From: an uncultured cyanobacterium
Lineage (GTDB): Bacteria; Cyanobacteriota; Cyanobacteriia; Cyanobacteriales; Nostocaceae
Direction of reading: 5' to 3'
Assembly: GCA_903848645.1 (NCBI GenBank)
Contig: CAINGU010000060.1
Location: 31,392 to 95,391 of the forward strand
Length of the DNA: 64,000 nucleotides
Shown one piece after another: positions 44,332 to 53,378 of this stretch. The notes under the pieces were generated by a model. It was not told the origin of the DNA and did not search any database. It worked only from the letters and a program-made list of their open reading frames with translations. Position 1 is the first letter of the stretch, and each line of letters opens with the position of its first letter. The position numbers and the translations under genes were made by a program.

Positions 44332-45837
44332 TCAAGAATGATGCCAAGCTTGATAAAATTCTGGATAGGGCATATTTTGGGCGCAGTTCCAAATCAGATC
44401 ATAGTCTTCACTATCTAGTTTATAGCAACGTAAGGCTTGCACTACCAAAGATATATCTTTATTGCTAGTGACTATCTTTCCTAAGCTTTTAGCAGTTAGT
44501 TTATGGGTATACTCATTCTGTGATTTATCTAGAAGTTGCACTAAAGCAGAAATGGCTTTTTCATTATTCATACCTATATTTCCTAAGCTTTCTAGCGCGT
44601 AGACAATAGTTTCATCATTTTCTGATGTATCTATGAGTTGTAATAAGGCAGAAATGGCTTTTTCATTACCAGTATCTATATTACCTAAGCTTTCAGCTAC
44701 TTGTACAAGGATAGACTCATTCTCGGATGTATTTAGGAGTTGCACTAAAGCAGCGATGGCTTTTTCATCCCCTGTACCTATTTCTCCTAATCTATAAACT
44801 GCTTGACTAAGAGTGTCTTCATCTTCTGATGTTGCTAAAAGTTGGATTAAATCAGATATCGCTTTTTCGTTGTCAGTTTCTATTTTTTCTGGTTTCTTAG
44901 TCGCTCGTAAAATAATCGCTTTTTCATGCTCATTATCTACTTTTCCCAATCTGTAACCTGCCAGCCAACGAGTATATTTATTTCTTGATGTATCTAGTAA
45001 TCCTACTAAAGCATCTATAGCTGTTTCATTATCAACACCTATTTTCCCAATGCTTTCAGCCACTTGCCAACAAATTGATTCATTTTCTGATGTATTCAAT
45101 AGTTGGACTAATGCGGAAATAGCCTGTTCATTTCCAGAGCCTATTTCTCCTAAACTAGCGATCGCTTGCTTACGGATATCATCATGCTCCGATTTGTTGA
45201 TAATGTTCACTAAAGCAAATATGGCTCTTTCATCACCAGACCCTAATTTTCCTAGGCTTTTCACGACTCGTCTACGGATATCTTTGTCATCCGATGTATC
45301 TAAAAGTTGCACTAAAGCGGAAATGGCTTTTTCATTACCATGACCTATTTTCTCTAAGCTTGTAATTGCAATGAAAAGGGTAAAATTCTGTTGTAATGTA
45401 TTTATTAGCTGAACTAAAGCATCCATAGCTTTTGTGCGTTCTGTTTCTTGCAATGCTATCGTGACTTGTTCTTCAATACTGTTAAAACGATAATAATCTA
45501 ATTTCCAATTAACAAGTTGCTGGACTATTTTATCAGCTTTTTCACAGTCTTTAAATTTAGCAATTGCCGCAGCGGCTAAAAAATAGGCTCGATAGCCATA
45601 AAAACCTTTACCTTCATATTGTACACAGCCATCTTCAAAATTAACCAGAGCTTGAATGAATGCCTCTTTTTCCTCTTTGGGTACATTCTCGTGGCCAAAC
45701 CACGACAATATTCTTTGTTTCCATTGGGGTTCAAAAATGCGGTATTGTTGAGTTTCTATAGGTTGATTTTTATGATTTTTGGGTAAGAAGAAATCCCAGT
45801 TATCAATCGCGGTTGTGGCAAAATCTCCCGGTTGCAT
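44332..45837 (-). CDS. HEAT-repeat protein
   Basis: 501 residues. About 150 N-terminal residues of non-repeated sequence (EKEAFIQALVNFEDGCVQYE) are followed by eight or more HEAT repeats of the form EKAISALVQLLDTS...VAESLGKIGTGN. Most repeats are very similar in protein and DNA, pointing to recent internal duplication. No catalytic domain, so a protein-interaction scaffold; cyanobacterial HEAT proteins include phycobilin lyases of the CpcE type, but no such motif is seen. ATG 45837. Upstream of recQ in the same direction, 100 bases apart. Confidence 0.85.
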   Translation of the reverse strand: MQPGDFATTAIDNWDFFLPKNHKNQPIETQQYRIFEPQWKQRILSWFGHENVPKEEKEAFIQALVNFEDGCVQYEGKGFYGYRAYFLAAAAIAKFKDCEKADKIVQQLVNWKLDYYRFNSIEEQVTIALQETERTKAMDALVQLINTLQQNFTLFIAITSLEKIGHGNEKAISALVQLLDTSDDKDIRRRVVKSLGKLGSGDERAIFALVNIINKSEHDDIRKQAIASLGEIGSGNEQAISALVQLLNTSENESICWQVAESIGKIGVDNETAIDALVGLLDTSRNKYTRWLAGYRLGKVDNEHEKAIILRATKKPEKIETDNEKAISDLIQLLATSEDEDTLSQAVYRLGEIGTGDEKAIAALVQLLNTSENESILVQVAESLGNIDTGNEKAISALLQLIDTSENDETIVYALESLGNIGMNNEKAISALVQLLDKSQNEYTHKLTAKSLGKIVTSNKDISLVVQALRCYKLDSEDYDLIWNCAQNMPYPEFYQAWHHS

Positions 45838-46246
45838 AAATTTACTATAAATAAGTTGGACTAAAATTTATTTCGATACTTGTGATTGCTATTTCGCAAA
45901 ACTTTTACCAGATTTCAGTATATCACGTAAATAAATACTCCCAGTTGGCAAATCCTTATTTCCGTACAGGTTTAATTTTTTGTTCATGATTACTCAAAAC
46001 TACCGACAATACTCAGAAAATCACACCCAAGAGGGATTTATTAGTATTTTAAGTAGTTTTTATCACAAAAAAACTGATAATTCCAATACTACTAACCAAA
46101 ATCAAACAATGTATATTGTTCACATCTAGCACAGTAGGAAACATCAAGGCAGAAACAAGGTAACGGTAAAAGGTAAATTTATTGCTTTCTACCCTTGTCG
46201 TGTAAGAATTTCATCTTGGTGTTTCTCTTTTTTTCAAATTCCTAAA
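45838..46246. other. Intergenic region with one doubtful small open frame
   Basis: 409 bases between the ankyrin gene end and the HEAT gene start. A 47-codon plus-strand frame at 45986-46129 (MITQNYRQYSENHTQEG start) has plausible soluble composition but no ribosome site; I leave it uncalled. The HEAT gene promoter must lie here. Confidence 0.4.
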
Positions 46247-47530
46247 TTATTCCTCCGCTCCAGCTTGTCTTAATATCTTTGTAATACCCCGATAATTATT
46301 AAATTCGGCAATCATTAAAGCTGTATAACCTCCCTGATTTTTTAAATTGATATCTGCCCCAGATTGCAGTAACATTGTCACAGCTTGAGTATAACCCTCA
46401 GCAGTAGCCCACATTAAAGCATTTGCTCCAGCAGAGTTTTGCAAGTTCACATTTGCCCCTTTTTCTAGTAATAATTGGAATATTTCGGGATAGTTTGCTG
46501 CTATGGCTTTAACTAAAGCGGTTTTGCCATCATCTGCTAATTTATTAATATCTGCACCATAGTCAAGTAATAGTTTCACAGTTTTGAAATGTCCTTGGGA
46601 TGCTGCTAATGTGAGAGCAACTTCTCCAAAGTTTTTCTTTTCCATATCTGCTCCCGCAGCCAGCAAAACTGCTACTATATCGCTATATCCTTGAAATGCT
46701 GCTATTAATAAAGGTGTATCTCCCAGATGGTTTCTAATTTGCACATCTGCTCCTCTTTGCAGTAATATTTTCACTACATCAATATATTCTTCCACAACGG
46801 CAAGATGTAAGGCTGTTTCACCCTCTTTATCTTGGTGATTAATTTCCGCACCTGCATCTAATAAAGCAGTTATAATATCAACATTTCCCGTTGCTGTGGC
46901 TGCTAATAATGCCGTTCCATGATCAACATTTTTGATGTTAACATCAGCCCCAGATGATAGCAGTGCTTGTACTATTTCTAAATAACCCAAATCTGTGGCC
47001 ATCATTAATCCTGTCTCACCGTCTGGATCTTGGCTATTGACAATCTTGTTATTTTGTGCTATTGCTTTAACAACTGCTGGATGTTTATGTTTGACTGCGA
47101 GTTTTAAAGCGGTATCATTATCTTTATCTGTAATTTCTCTGTTAGCACCAGCAGCTAAGAGAATTTGCACAATCTCAAAGTTACCTTTGAGTGCTGCTAT
47201 CATTAATGCTGTACTACCATCTTCATTAGTAGCATTTATATTTGCTTCTTTTGAGATTAGCAATTTAACAACATCAATTTGATTAGCACTAGCAGCCAGC
47301 ATTAATGCTGTTAAGCGATAGGTTTTTCTGGTTAAGTTGATATTAGCATCCGCATCTAAGAGCGATCGCACAATTTCTGTATAACCTAAATTCGCCGCAA
47401 ACATCAATGCTGTAGTCCCATTACTATCGCTTGCATCTACGTTAGCACCATCAATTAGCAGCCTAGAAACTCCTATAATATCGCCAGTTTTCGCAGCCTT
47501 CAGCAATGAGGTATCTTGATTGTCTGTCAT
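46247..47530 (-). CDS. Ankyrin-repeat protein
   Basis: 427 residues from ATG 47530 (MTDNQDTSLLKAAKTGD); an upstream in-frame TTG is less likely. About thirteen ankyrin repeats of 33 residues (for example DGSTALMIAALKGNFEIVQILLAAGAN, partly: ALMIAALKGNFEIVQ) fill the whole protein. No signal peptide or second domain. Ankyrin arrays bind other proteins; target unknown. Monocistronic and divergent from the DUF4079 gene. Contains a HIP1 octamer. Confidence 0.93.
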   Translation of the reverse strand: MTDNQDTSLLKAAKTGDIIGVSRLLIDGANVDASDSNGTTALMFAANLGYTEIVRSLLDADANINLTRKTYRLTALMLAASANQIDVVKLLISKEANINATNEDGSTALMIAALKGNFEIVQILLAAGANREITDKDNDTALKLAVKHKHPAVVKAIAQNNKIVNSQDPDGETGLMMATDLGYLEIVQALLSSGADVNIKNVDHGTALLAATATGNVDIITALLDAGAEINHQDKEGETALHLAVVEEYIDVVKILLQRGADVQIRNHLGDTPLLIAAFQGYSDIVAVLLAAGADMEKKNFGEVALTLAASQGHFKTVKLLLDYGADINKLADDGKTALVKAIAANYPEIFQLLLEKGANVNLQNSAGANALMWATAEGYTQAVTMLLQSGADINLKNQGGYTALMIAEFNNYRGITKILRQAGAEE

Positions 47531-47685
47531 TTGCTTGTATCCTATTTGGGCAGATGTTACTGATTTCAACTCAAGATTTTAGCCTGAGATGGTTTTAGCA
47601 CTTTGGCAAGATTGATAAATTGCTGAGTGGAGAAAATCAATGTATGCTAAGTTTTATGAAGATTTAATAAACGGAAGTAAACAAT

Positions 47686-48156
47686 ATGGTTTTTGAACTT
47701 ACTCCAACTATAAAATTCTGGCTGAGTTTCGCTCACCCAGTCATCATGTGGGTACTATTAGCACTTTCCTTGTATGCTGCATACTTGGGGTTACAAGTAC
47801 AGCGTACCAGAAATGCTCAGGGAGAAGAAAAGAAAGAACTGATTAAAGGGCGGTATACCATCAAACACCACCAATTTGGTTCTATCATCTTAGCCTTGAT
47901 GGTAGCAGGTTCAATAGGTGGGATGGCCGTTACCTACATTAATAATGGTAAATTGTTTGTCGGACCACATCTACTTGCTGGATTAGGGATGACGGGTTTA
48001 ATTGCTTTTTCCGCTTCCCTATCTCCTTTTATGCAAAAAGGCGCAAATTGGGCGCGGATGACTCATATATTGTTAAATTTTGTTATTTTAGGGCTTTTTC
48101 TATGGCAAGCCCTCTCTGGTGTCGAAATTATCCAGAGAATTCTTACTAAAGCATAG
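47686..48156 (+). CDS. DUF4079 family membrane protein
   Basis: 156 residues with about four membrane helices (FWLSFAHPVIMWVLLALSLY, GSIILALMVAGSIGGMAV, LLAGLGMTGLIAFSASL and a last one). Conserved His in FAHP, KHHQFGS, VGPHLLAG and THILLNF suggest a cytochrome b561-like haem protein, as proposed for DUF4079. ATG 47686. Found in cyanobacteria and plastids; role unknown. Single gene with a repeat-rich spacer downstream. Confidence 0.85.
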   Translation: MVFELTPTIKFWLSFAHPVIMWVLLALSLYAAYLGLQVQRTRNAQGEEKKELIKGRYTIKHHQFGSIILALMVAGSIGGMAVTYINNGKLFVGPHLLAGLGMTGLIAFSASLSPFMQKGANWARMTHILLNFVILGLFLWQALSGVEIIQRILTKA

Positions 48157-48173
48157 ATTGTCAGTTGTCACTC

Positions 48174-48358
48174 GATTTTGGATTTTGGATTGACGATTTT
48201 GGATTGACTCCACCAAACAAGTGTAGAAGCTCGAAAATTTTGGATTTGGGATTGACGTTAGCGAAGCGTAAGCAGCGCAGCGAGTATTTTTCCGGACTGA
48301 AGTACGGGGGCCTATACCAAATTTTTTTAATCTAAAATCTAAAATCTAAAATCTAAAA
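48174..48358. repeat. Intergenic short tandem repeats between DUF4079 and DUF1997 genes
   Basis: Units of GATTTTGG/GGATTGAC at 48174-48210 and four TCTAAAA heptamers at 48331-48358, with a dispersed AGCGAAGCGTAAGCAGCGCA-type repeat near 48260-48285. All in the 223-base gap between the convergent genes. Confidence 0.75.
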
Positions 48359-48379
48359 TTCCCGGTCAATTAACAATTG

Positions 48380-49030
48380 TTACCTGTGTTTATGATCAGG
48401 AAAAGGTATGTTTAGGGATTGATAAAAATCTTTTTGGACTTTGTGTGTGAGACGACGGGAAATTTGACGGACAATTTGATTAAGGATGCGATCGCCTGTA
48501 GATTGAATTAAGGAATAAGGTAATCGTTGGATAAATCGGGGAAAGTGCAATTCAACTACTAATTCTAACTCCCATTCTACCCGTGTAATCCCATCAACAT
48601 CACTTATCAATTGTGTTGATGATTTGTAATCAACTTCATAACCAGGTGCTTGGTAATCAGGTACGGGAATAGTCCGAATGTAGTATTTACGATCTTGGGG
48701 TACTGACAACTCCAAACCAATCTTTGGTTCTACATCATAACCAAAAGCACCAAATTTACCCACCGCTAAAGCATAAGCATTTTCCCCTAGAGGGTTTACC
48801 TTCATAGGTTCTGCACAACGGCTAAACCATGAAGCGTGAGCATTAAAATACTCCTCTACCTGCTCCACAGTTGCATACATTTTCATACAATCTTGATAAG
48901 TTCCATAAAATTTAGTTTGACTTAGATTAGCTTCTTTAAATCCACTATCATCCCCGGATACGCTTGCAGCTATAGCTAAAGTAGATTCCTGCACGTCTAA
49001 AGATTGATATTCCCTCTTGTTTATAACCAT
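48380..49030 (-). CDS. DUF1997 family protein (SRPBCC-like)
   Basis: 216 residues from ATG 49030; an in-frame TTG further upstream would add 27 residues of unlikely sequence. The segment NPLGENAYALAVGKFGAFGYDVEPKIGLEL (in part: YALAVGKFGAFGYDVEPKI) and the C-terminal RRLTHKVQKDFYQSLNIP are typical of DUF1997, a cyanobacterial/plastid START-like family that may bind lipid or pigment. No enzyme motif. Contains one HIP1-type site. Follows the epimerase gene on the same strand with 115 bases between. Confidence 0.85.
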   Translation of the reverse strand: MVINKREYQSLDVQESTLAIAASVSGDDSGFKEANLSQTKFYGTYQDCMKMYATVEQVEEYFNAHASWFSRCAEPMKVNPLGENAYALAVGKFGAFGYDVEPKIGLELSVPQDRKYYIRTIPVPDYQAPGYEVDYKSSTQLISDVDGITRVEWELELVVELHFPRFIQRLPYSLIQSTGDRILNQIVRQISRRLTHKVQKDFYQSLNIPFPDHKHR

Positions 49031-49145
49031 AAATTTGTTTTTTGTATATTTTGAAGTTTGTCTATAATTAATGATTCCCAAGTTAGGGAGGTTTTTCACA
49101 TCAAAATCCAATTTTCACAAAAATCTCAACAATTTGTCACGAACT

Positions 49146-50102
49146 TCATGTCAGACTACACCAAAGCTTCAGCCATTCCCATTCCTGAGTTAAACCATCT
49201 CGCAAAGATACTTGGGGTTGATAACCAAGAATTTTCCGAGCTTTGGATACATCAGCCGCAGTATGACGCGCATCTCCCATGGCTTTTTCAATATGGTTAC
49301 GTTTGATAGGTGTACCCGCTATTTCTGCCATTGTATCTAAAACTTCTGCTAAGACTACCCTACTACCACCGCCAATATTGAAAATTTGTCCCACGGCTTC
49401 TGGTACAATGGCAGCAGCTAAGTTAGCAGCGATCACATCACTGACAAAAGTAAAATCCCTTGTCTGTTGTCCATCACCATAAACAGGAATTGCTTCATCC
49501 TGCAACACGGCTTTGAAAAACTTATGAAATGCCATGTCTGGGCGTTGTCTGGGTCCATAAACTGTAAAATAACGTAAGGACACAAACGGCACAGCAAAGT
49601 TTTTATGATATAACATTCCCAAACGTTCAGCCGCTAATTTGGTAATGCCGTAAGGTGAAACAGGCAAAGGTTTAATTTCTTCGCTAGTTGGTAAAGTTTC
49701 GGCATCGCCATATATACTGGATGTGGAAGCGAAAACTAATCTTTTTAAATTTTGAGCATCCTTAGCAGCTTCTAATAAAACTTGTGTAGCGTTAATATTC
49801 CGTTCAGTATAAGCCCGAAAACCCTTACCCCAACTTGCTCTTACCCCAGCTTGTGCTGCTTGATGATAAATGAATTCTACATCTGCAAGCAGTTTTTGCC
49901 AATCTAAAAATTGCATATCTCCTTCTACTAAAGTAAAATTAGGGGAATCCTGGAAATTAGCAATATTTTTCCGCTTCAATAGTGGATCATAATAATCATT
50001 GAATTCATCAATACCAATTACTTCATTTCCCTGTTTCAATAATGTCTCAACTAGATGAGAACCAATAAAGCCGGCAACTCCAGTCACAATAATTTTAGTC
50101 AT
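49146..50102 (-). CDS. NAD-dependent sugar-nucleotide epimerase/dehydratase
   Basis: 318 residues, extended SDR family. Rossmann motif VTGVAGFIGSHL at the N-terminus, catalytic STSSIYGD and YGITKLAAERLG (Tyr-x3-Lys), and RYFTVYGPRQRPDMAF near the middle. Close to UDP-glucuronate or UDP-glucose 4-epimerases that feed capsule and lipopolysaccharide synthesis. Exact sugar cannot be told from motifs. Single gene; the 33-nt palindrome copy 3 lies upstream, between it and the end of the CO2 hydration gene. Confidence 0.9.
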   Translation of the reverse strand: MTKIIVTGVAGFIGSHLVETLLKQGNEVIGIDEFNDYYDPLLKRKNIANFQDSPNFTLVEGDMQFLDWQKLLADVEFIYHQAAQAGVRASWGKGFRAYTERNINATQVLLEAAKDAQNLKRLVFASTSSIYGDAETLPTSEEIKPLPVSPYGITKLAAERLGMLYHKNFAVPFVSLRYFTVYGPRQRPDMAFHKFFKAVLQDEAIPVYGDGQQTRDFTFVSDVIAANLAAAIVPEAVGQIFNIGGGSRVVLAEVLDTMAEIAGTPIKRNHIEKAMGDARHTAADVSKARKILGYQPQVSLRDGLTQEWEWLKLWCSLT

Positions 50103-50234
50103 ATTTCCGATTTTGTGATTTAACAGACTAATTCTAACTATTTATAACTTAGTATGACTAAGGATATATTTTTTCCATACACATTGGAAAATTTACTGAA
50201 AAATATGAATCTTTACAGAATTATTATAATCCGC

Positions 50235-50267
50235 AGATACCCGACTTCTCCAAGAAATCGGGTATCT
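50235..50267. terminator. 33-nt palindrome, copy 3
   Basis: Arms AGATACCCGACTTCT and AGAAATCGGGTATCT, loop CCA; one G-T type mismatch in the stem. Lies at the 3' end of the CO2 hydration protein gene, on the minus strand side, before the epimerase gene. Confidence 0.8.
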
Positions 50268-50285
50268 ATCTGCTGAGTAAATATT

Positions 50286-51608
50286 CTATCTATAATCCTG
50301 TCTTTGAATATCTCTTAACCTCGCTGCATCACGCATATTATAATCAGTGCGAGTAAAGCGATTTAGCTGCATTTCAAAAAATTCCCGATTTGCTTGTAAA
50401 TGTTTGGGATTTTCGTCATCTAAAGGATATAAAAGGGCAGTTCTTAAAGCTTGAATTACCGCAGATGTCACATTATACATGGAACGCTGGAAAGTAATCC
50501 CCAATTGGATCAAAATATCCTCTTCTCCTCGACAATATTCTTGGTAATAATCAATAAGATATTGCGGTAGAAAATGCAACATATCTTGCATTAATAATGT
50601 GGGGGGAATACCTGCTGTACCCACGGGAAAGACATCAGCATAAAGAATCCCATAATGGAAGTCTTTTTGGTCTGCTGGAACTTGTCCCGCTTGGGCATTA
50701 TAAGACTTTGTGCCTCTAAATGGTGCTGTGCGATAAAAAACAGCTTCCACATAAGGTAATGCGGCTTCATATAGCCAAGTAAAACCTTTAGATTTGGGGA
50801 TGATTTCATAACATTCACCATCAATATAAACATGATGATAAATCGGACGACCGGCAATAGCAAATATGCCATTGACAAGGAAATTCATGGCATCAGGTAC
50901 ACCCTGAAAACCACCTTCATCATAAATATCTGACATTTCAAAAAATACCGGTGCCATGACTTCCCAGAAAAGTCCTAAGTTAGAATAATAGGACATCATC
51001 CGGCACTGTTCCAAGAACATATCAGGAAACAGTTTATAAAGTCCCGACATTAAAGGATTTTTCCGAAAATAAGCTTTGATGGCTTTATCAGCATTGGCTT
51101 TATATTCTTCTGAATCTAAATAGGCATCAAATTGATTAACTGGTGCATACATTTTGCGATGCCATAACATTGCTTGCATACAAGCTTCAGCAAATTCCAT
51201 GTTGATTCTGTCATGGAATAAATGATGGAAAATTTTTGGCATTTTGGTGGTTTCACCTTTTTCCATAAATGCCAAAAGTTCTGGGTGTGCAGTAGCTACA
51301 CCTCGCCAAATTCTTAAATCAGCATCATCACCTGCATAGTGATTATGTAAGTCTAAATATTCTTGTGGTAAGAAATATTTAAAAGCTGGTAAGGGATTTA
51401 AAAATTCTCTTTCAGCAATATAAAGTAAATCTCGCCAATAAAAATCCATCGGTACAGCATAAGCTTTATAAATACCGATAATTTGCATTAAGTTTTCTGG
51501 TGTATCTGGCAACATTGAACCACCAGCTTCTAAGCGATGAATAATTTCGGCAAATTCGTGTTTTGAAGGTGGGATTTTTGTGGTTGGTTTGTCTGAAGTT
51601 TGTACCAT
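50286..51608 (-). CDS. CO2 hydration protein (ChpX/ChpY, Cup family)
   Basis: 440 residues, soluble. Sequence IYKAYAVPMDFYWRDLLYIAE, MPKIFHHLFHDRINMEFAEACM and QAMLWHRKMYAPVNQFDAYL (20 residues) are features of the cyanobacterial CO2 hydration proteins, which sit on the NDH-1MS complex and use zinc and redox energy to convert CO2 to bicarbonate. The gene follows ndhF and ndhD in the same direction, the order of the low-CO2-inducible ndhF3-ndhD3-cupA operon; the constitutive set (F4/D4/cupB) is the alternative. A cupS gene does not follow directly, but a fasciclin gene is at 60285. ATG 51608. Confidence 0.88.
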   Translation of the reverse strand: MVQTSDKPTTKIPPSKHEFAEIIHRLEAGGSMLPDTPENLMQIIGIYKAYAVPMDFYWRDLLYIAEREFLNPLPAFKYFLPQEYLDLHNHYAGDDADLRIWRGVATAHPELLAFMEKGETTKMPKIFHHLFHDRINMEFAEACMQAMLWHRKMYAPVNQFDAYLDSEEYKANADKAIKAYFRKNPLMSGLYKLFPDMFLEQCRMMSYYSNLGLFWEVMAPVFFEMSDIYDEGGFQGVPDAMNFLVNGIFAIAGRPIYHHVYIDGECYEIIPKSKGFTWLYEAALPYVEAVFYRTAPFRGTKSYNAQAGQVPADQKDFHYGILYADVFPVGTAGIPPTLLMQDMLHFLPQYLIDYYQEYCRGEEDILIQLGITFQRSMYNVTSAVIQALRTALLYPLDDENPKHLQANREFFEMQLNRFTRTDYNMRDAARLRDIQRQDYR

Positions 51609-51668
51609 AATATCTTCGTTTTTGGTTGATTTATAAAAGGCGAATATAATTCGCGGCTACACAAACTA

Positions 51669-51711
51669 AGTCCACATACGTGGACTAATTGATAACCCAC
51701 GAAGGTGGGTT
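51669..51711. repeat. Two-hairpin dispersed repeat between ndhD and CO2 hydration gene
   Basis: AGTCCAC-atac-GTGGACT (51669-51686) and AACCCAC-gaag-GTGGGTT (51694-51711), part of a longer repeat with CGGTTTCTAACCG near 51727-51740. It interrupts the operon spacer and could attenuate transcription. Confidence 0.75.
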
Positions 51712-51750
51712 TTGTCTGTATAGATGCGGTTTCTAACCGCCGTTTTCACG

Positions 51751-53259
51751 TTAATTTGACTTCAACGCAATTTCTGCAATTACGGTTTGTTCAGTGGGGG
51801 AAATTGCAGCTACCATTGCTGTAGTTGTGGTTTCACTCCAACGCACTAACCAAGTTGGTTGTACTCCCAAAAAGATAATTAGCAATGCCAAAATTAGCGC
51901 GGGGACTTTTTCATTCCATAATACTCTAGGATAGTAAGCCAGGTTATTTTGCAGTTTGCCAAAACAGGTACGATTGAGAAGAATGACAAAATAAACTGCG
52001 GTTAAACCAGATGCCACTACACATAAAATTGTCGAAATTGGGAAGCTAGAAAAACTGCCTTGAAAGGAAATAAATTCGGCAATGAATCCTGTTAAACCAG
52101 GAATACCCGCACTAGCCATTCCACTTAAAACCAGTAAAGCACTAATTAATGGTAAACCGCGAATAGGACTCATTAAACCACTAAGTTTGTCTAATTCTCT
52201 TGTGCCAACTTTAGTTTCGATAACTCCGACTAAATGGAAGAGAATAGCCAGAATAATTCCATGACTAAACATTTGGGCAACTGCACCAACTAATGCTAAC
52301 GGTGTAGCTGCTGCGGCTGCTAGTAAAATATAGCCCATGTGTCCGATAGAACTATATGCTACCATGCGTTTGATGTCTGTTTGGGCGATCGCTACAACTG
52401 CTCCATAAATCGCGCTAATTGCCCCCCAAATTGCCAAGGTTGGGGCGATAATATGCCAAGATTGGGGAAACATTCCCAAGCCAAATCGTAATAGTCCATA
52501 AGTTCCCAATTTTGCTAATACTCCACCTAACAAAATAGCAACAGGTGCAGAAGCTTCGACATAAGCATCTGGTAGCCAAGTATGGAAGGGAATTAGCGGA
52601 ATTTTGATGCCAAAACCTAAGACTATTCCTGCTAATAATACTAATTGCATTCCCGCAGAAATGTTTTGAGTCGCAACAGCATCAAAAGCAAAACTATGAG
52701 AACCTGTTAACCATACCATTCCTAAAAATGTGGCTAAAATTAAAGCCCCAGAAATGGCTGTATAAATTAGGAATTTCATTCCTGCATAAGCCCGTTTTTC
52801 CCCTCCCCAAATGGAAATTAGTAAATAAAATGGAATTAATTCCAATTCATAAAACAAGAAAAACAAAAGTAAATTCTCTGATAAAAATGCACCAGCAACA
52901 CCACCACTAACAAACAAAATCAGAGAATAGAATAAACGAGGACGTTCTGTATCTTTACTGCTGCTGTAAATAGCAATCCAAGTTAGGAAGCTATTTAATA
53001 CCAACATTAATATTGATAACCCATCAACTCCTAGTTGATAACTTAAACCCAATGTTTCATTCCAAGGTAGATATTCTGTAAATTGCATCCCTGGATTGCT
53101 GATATCAAATTTCAGCAAAATGAAAATATTCCACAGCAAAACTAAACCCGTAACGATTAAAGATGCTAACCTAATCCGACTTGCGGGAATATCTTTTGCT
53201 GGATAAAAACCGATGATTATAGCGGCTATAATTGGTAGCCAAATTAAAACGCTCAACAT
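51751..53259 (-). CDS. ndhD: NADH dehydrogenase-like subunit NdhD, CO2-uptake form
   Basis: 502 residues with about fourteen helices. Core motifs LLLFFLFYELELIPFYLLIS, then IPLIPFHTWLPDAYVEASAP and SHGIILAILFHLVG are like NdhD but differ from the NdhD1 protein at 30643 (34 residues shorter, FYELELIP in place of MWEVELVP). In the CO2-uptake complexes NdhD3 or NdhD4 replaces NdhD1. Length and operon order favour NdhD3. Middle gene of ndhF-ndhD-CO2 hydration; the 119-base spacer to ndhF contains a heptamer array. Confidence 0.9.
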   Translation of the reverse strand: MLSVLIWLPIIAAIIIGFYPAKDIPASRIRLASLIVTGLVLLWNIFILLKFDISNPGMQFTEYLPWNETLGLSYQLGVDGLSILMLVLNSFLTWIAIYSSSKDTERPRLFYSLILFVSGGVAGAFLSENLLLFFLFYELELIPFYLLISIWGGEKRAYAGMKFLIYTAISGALILATFLGMVWLTGSHSFAFDAVATQNISAGMQLVLLAGIVLGFGIKIPLIPFHTWLPDAYVEASAPVAILLGGVLAKLGTYGLLRFGLGMFPQSWHIIAPTLAIWGAISAIYGAVVAIAQTDIKRMVAYSSIGHMGYILLAAAAATPLALVGAVAQMFSHGIILAILFHLVGVIETKVGTRELDKLSGLMSPIRGLPLISALLVLSGMASAGIPGLTGFIAEFISFQGSFSSFPISTILCVVASGLTAVYFVILLNRTCFGKLQNNLAYYPRVLWNEKVPALILALLIIFLGVQPTWLVRWSETTTTAMVAAISPTEQTVIAEIALKSN

Positions 53260-53270
53260 ATTTATAAATC

Positions 53271-53304
53271 GGTAATTGGTAATTGGTAATTGGTAATTGG
53301 TAAT
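53271..53304. repeat. Heptameric tandem repeat (GGTAATT, about 4.9 units)
   Basis: Perfect units of GGTAATT between ndhD and ndhF stop/start regions. STRR class of filamentous cyanobacteria. Confidence 0.93.
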
Positions 53305-53378
53305 AAATGATTACCTTTTACCAATTGATTTAGAGTAATTAACTAGAACTGGTGATTATGGGAATCTTTGAATGGTAT

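Noticed and set aside
45986..46129. 47-codon plus-strand frame with ATG
   Set aside because: Composition is acceptable, but there is no ribosome site and no recognised homologue; left as uncertain.
49058..49306. 82-codon plus-strand frame between DUF1997 and epimerase genes
   Set aside because: Most of it is antisense to the epimerase C-terminus, and it has no own start signals.
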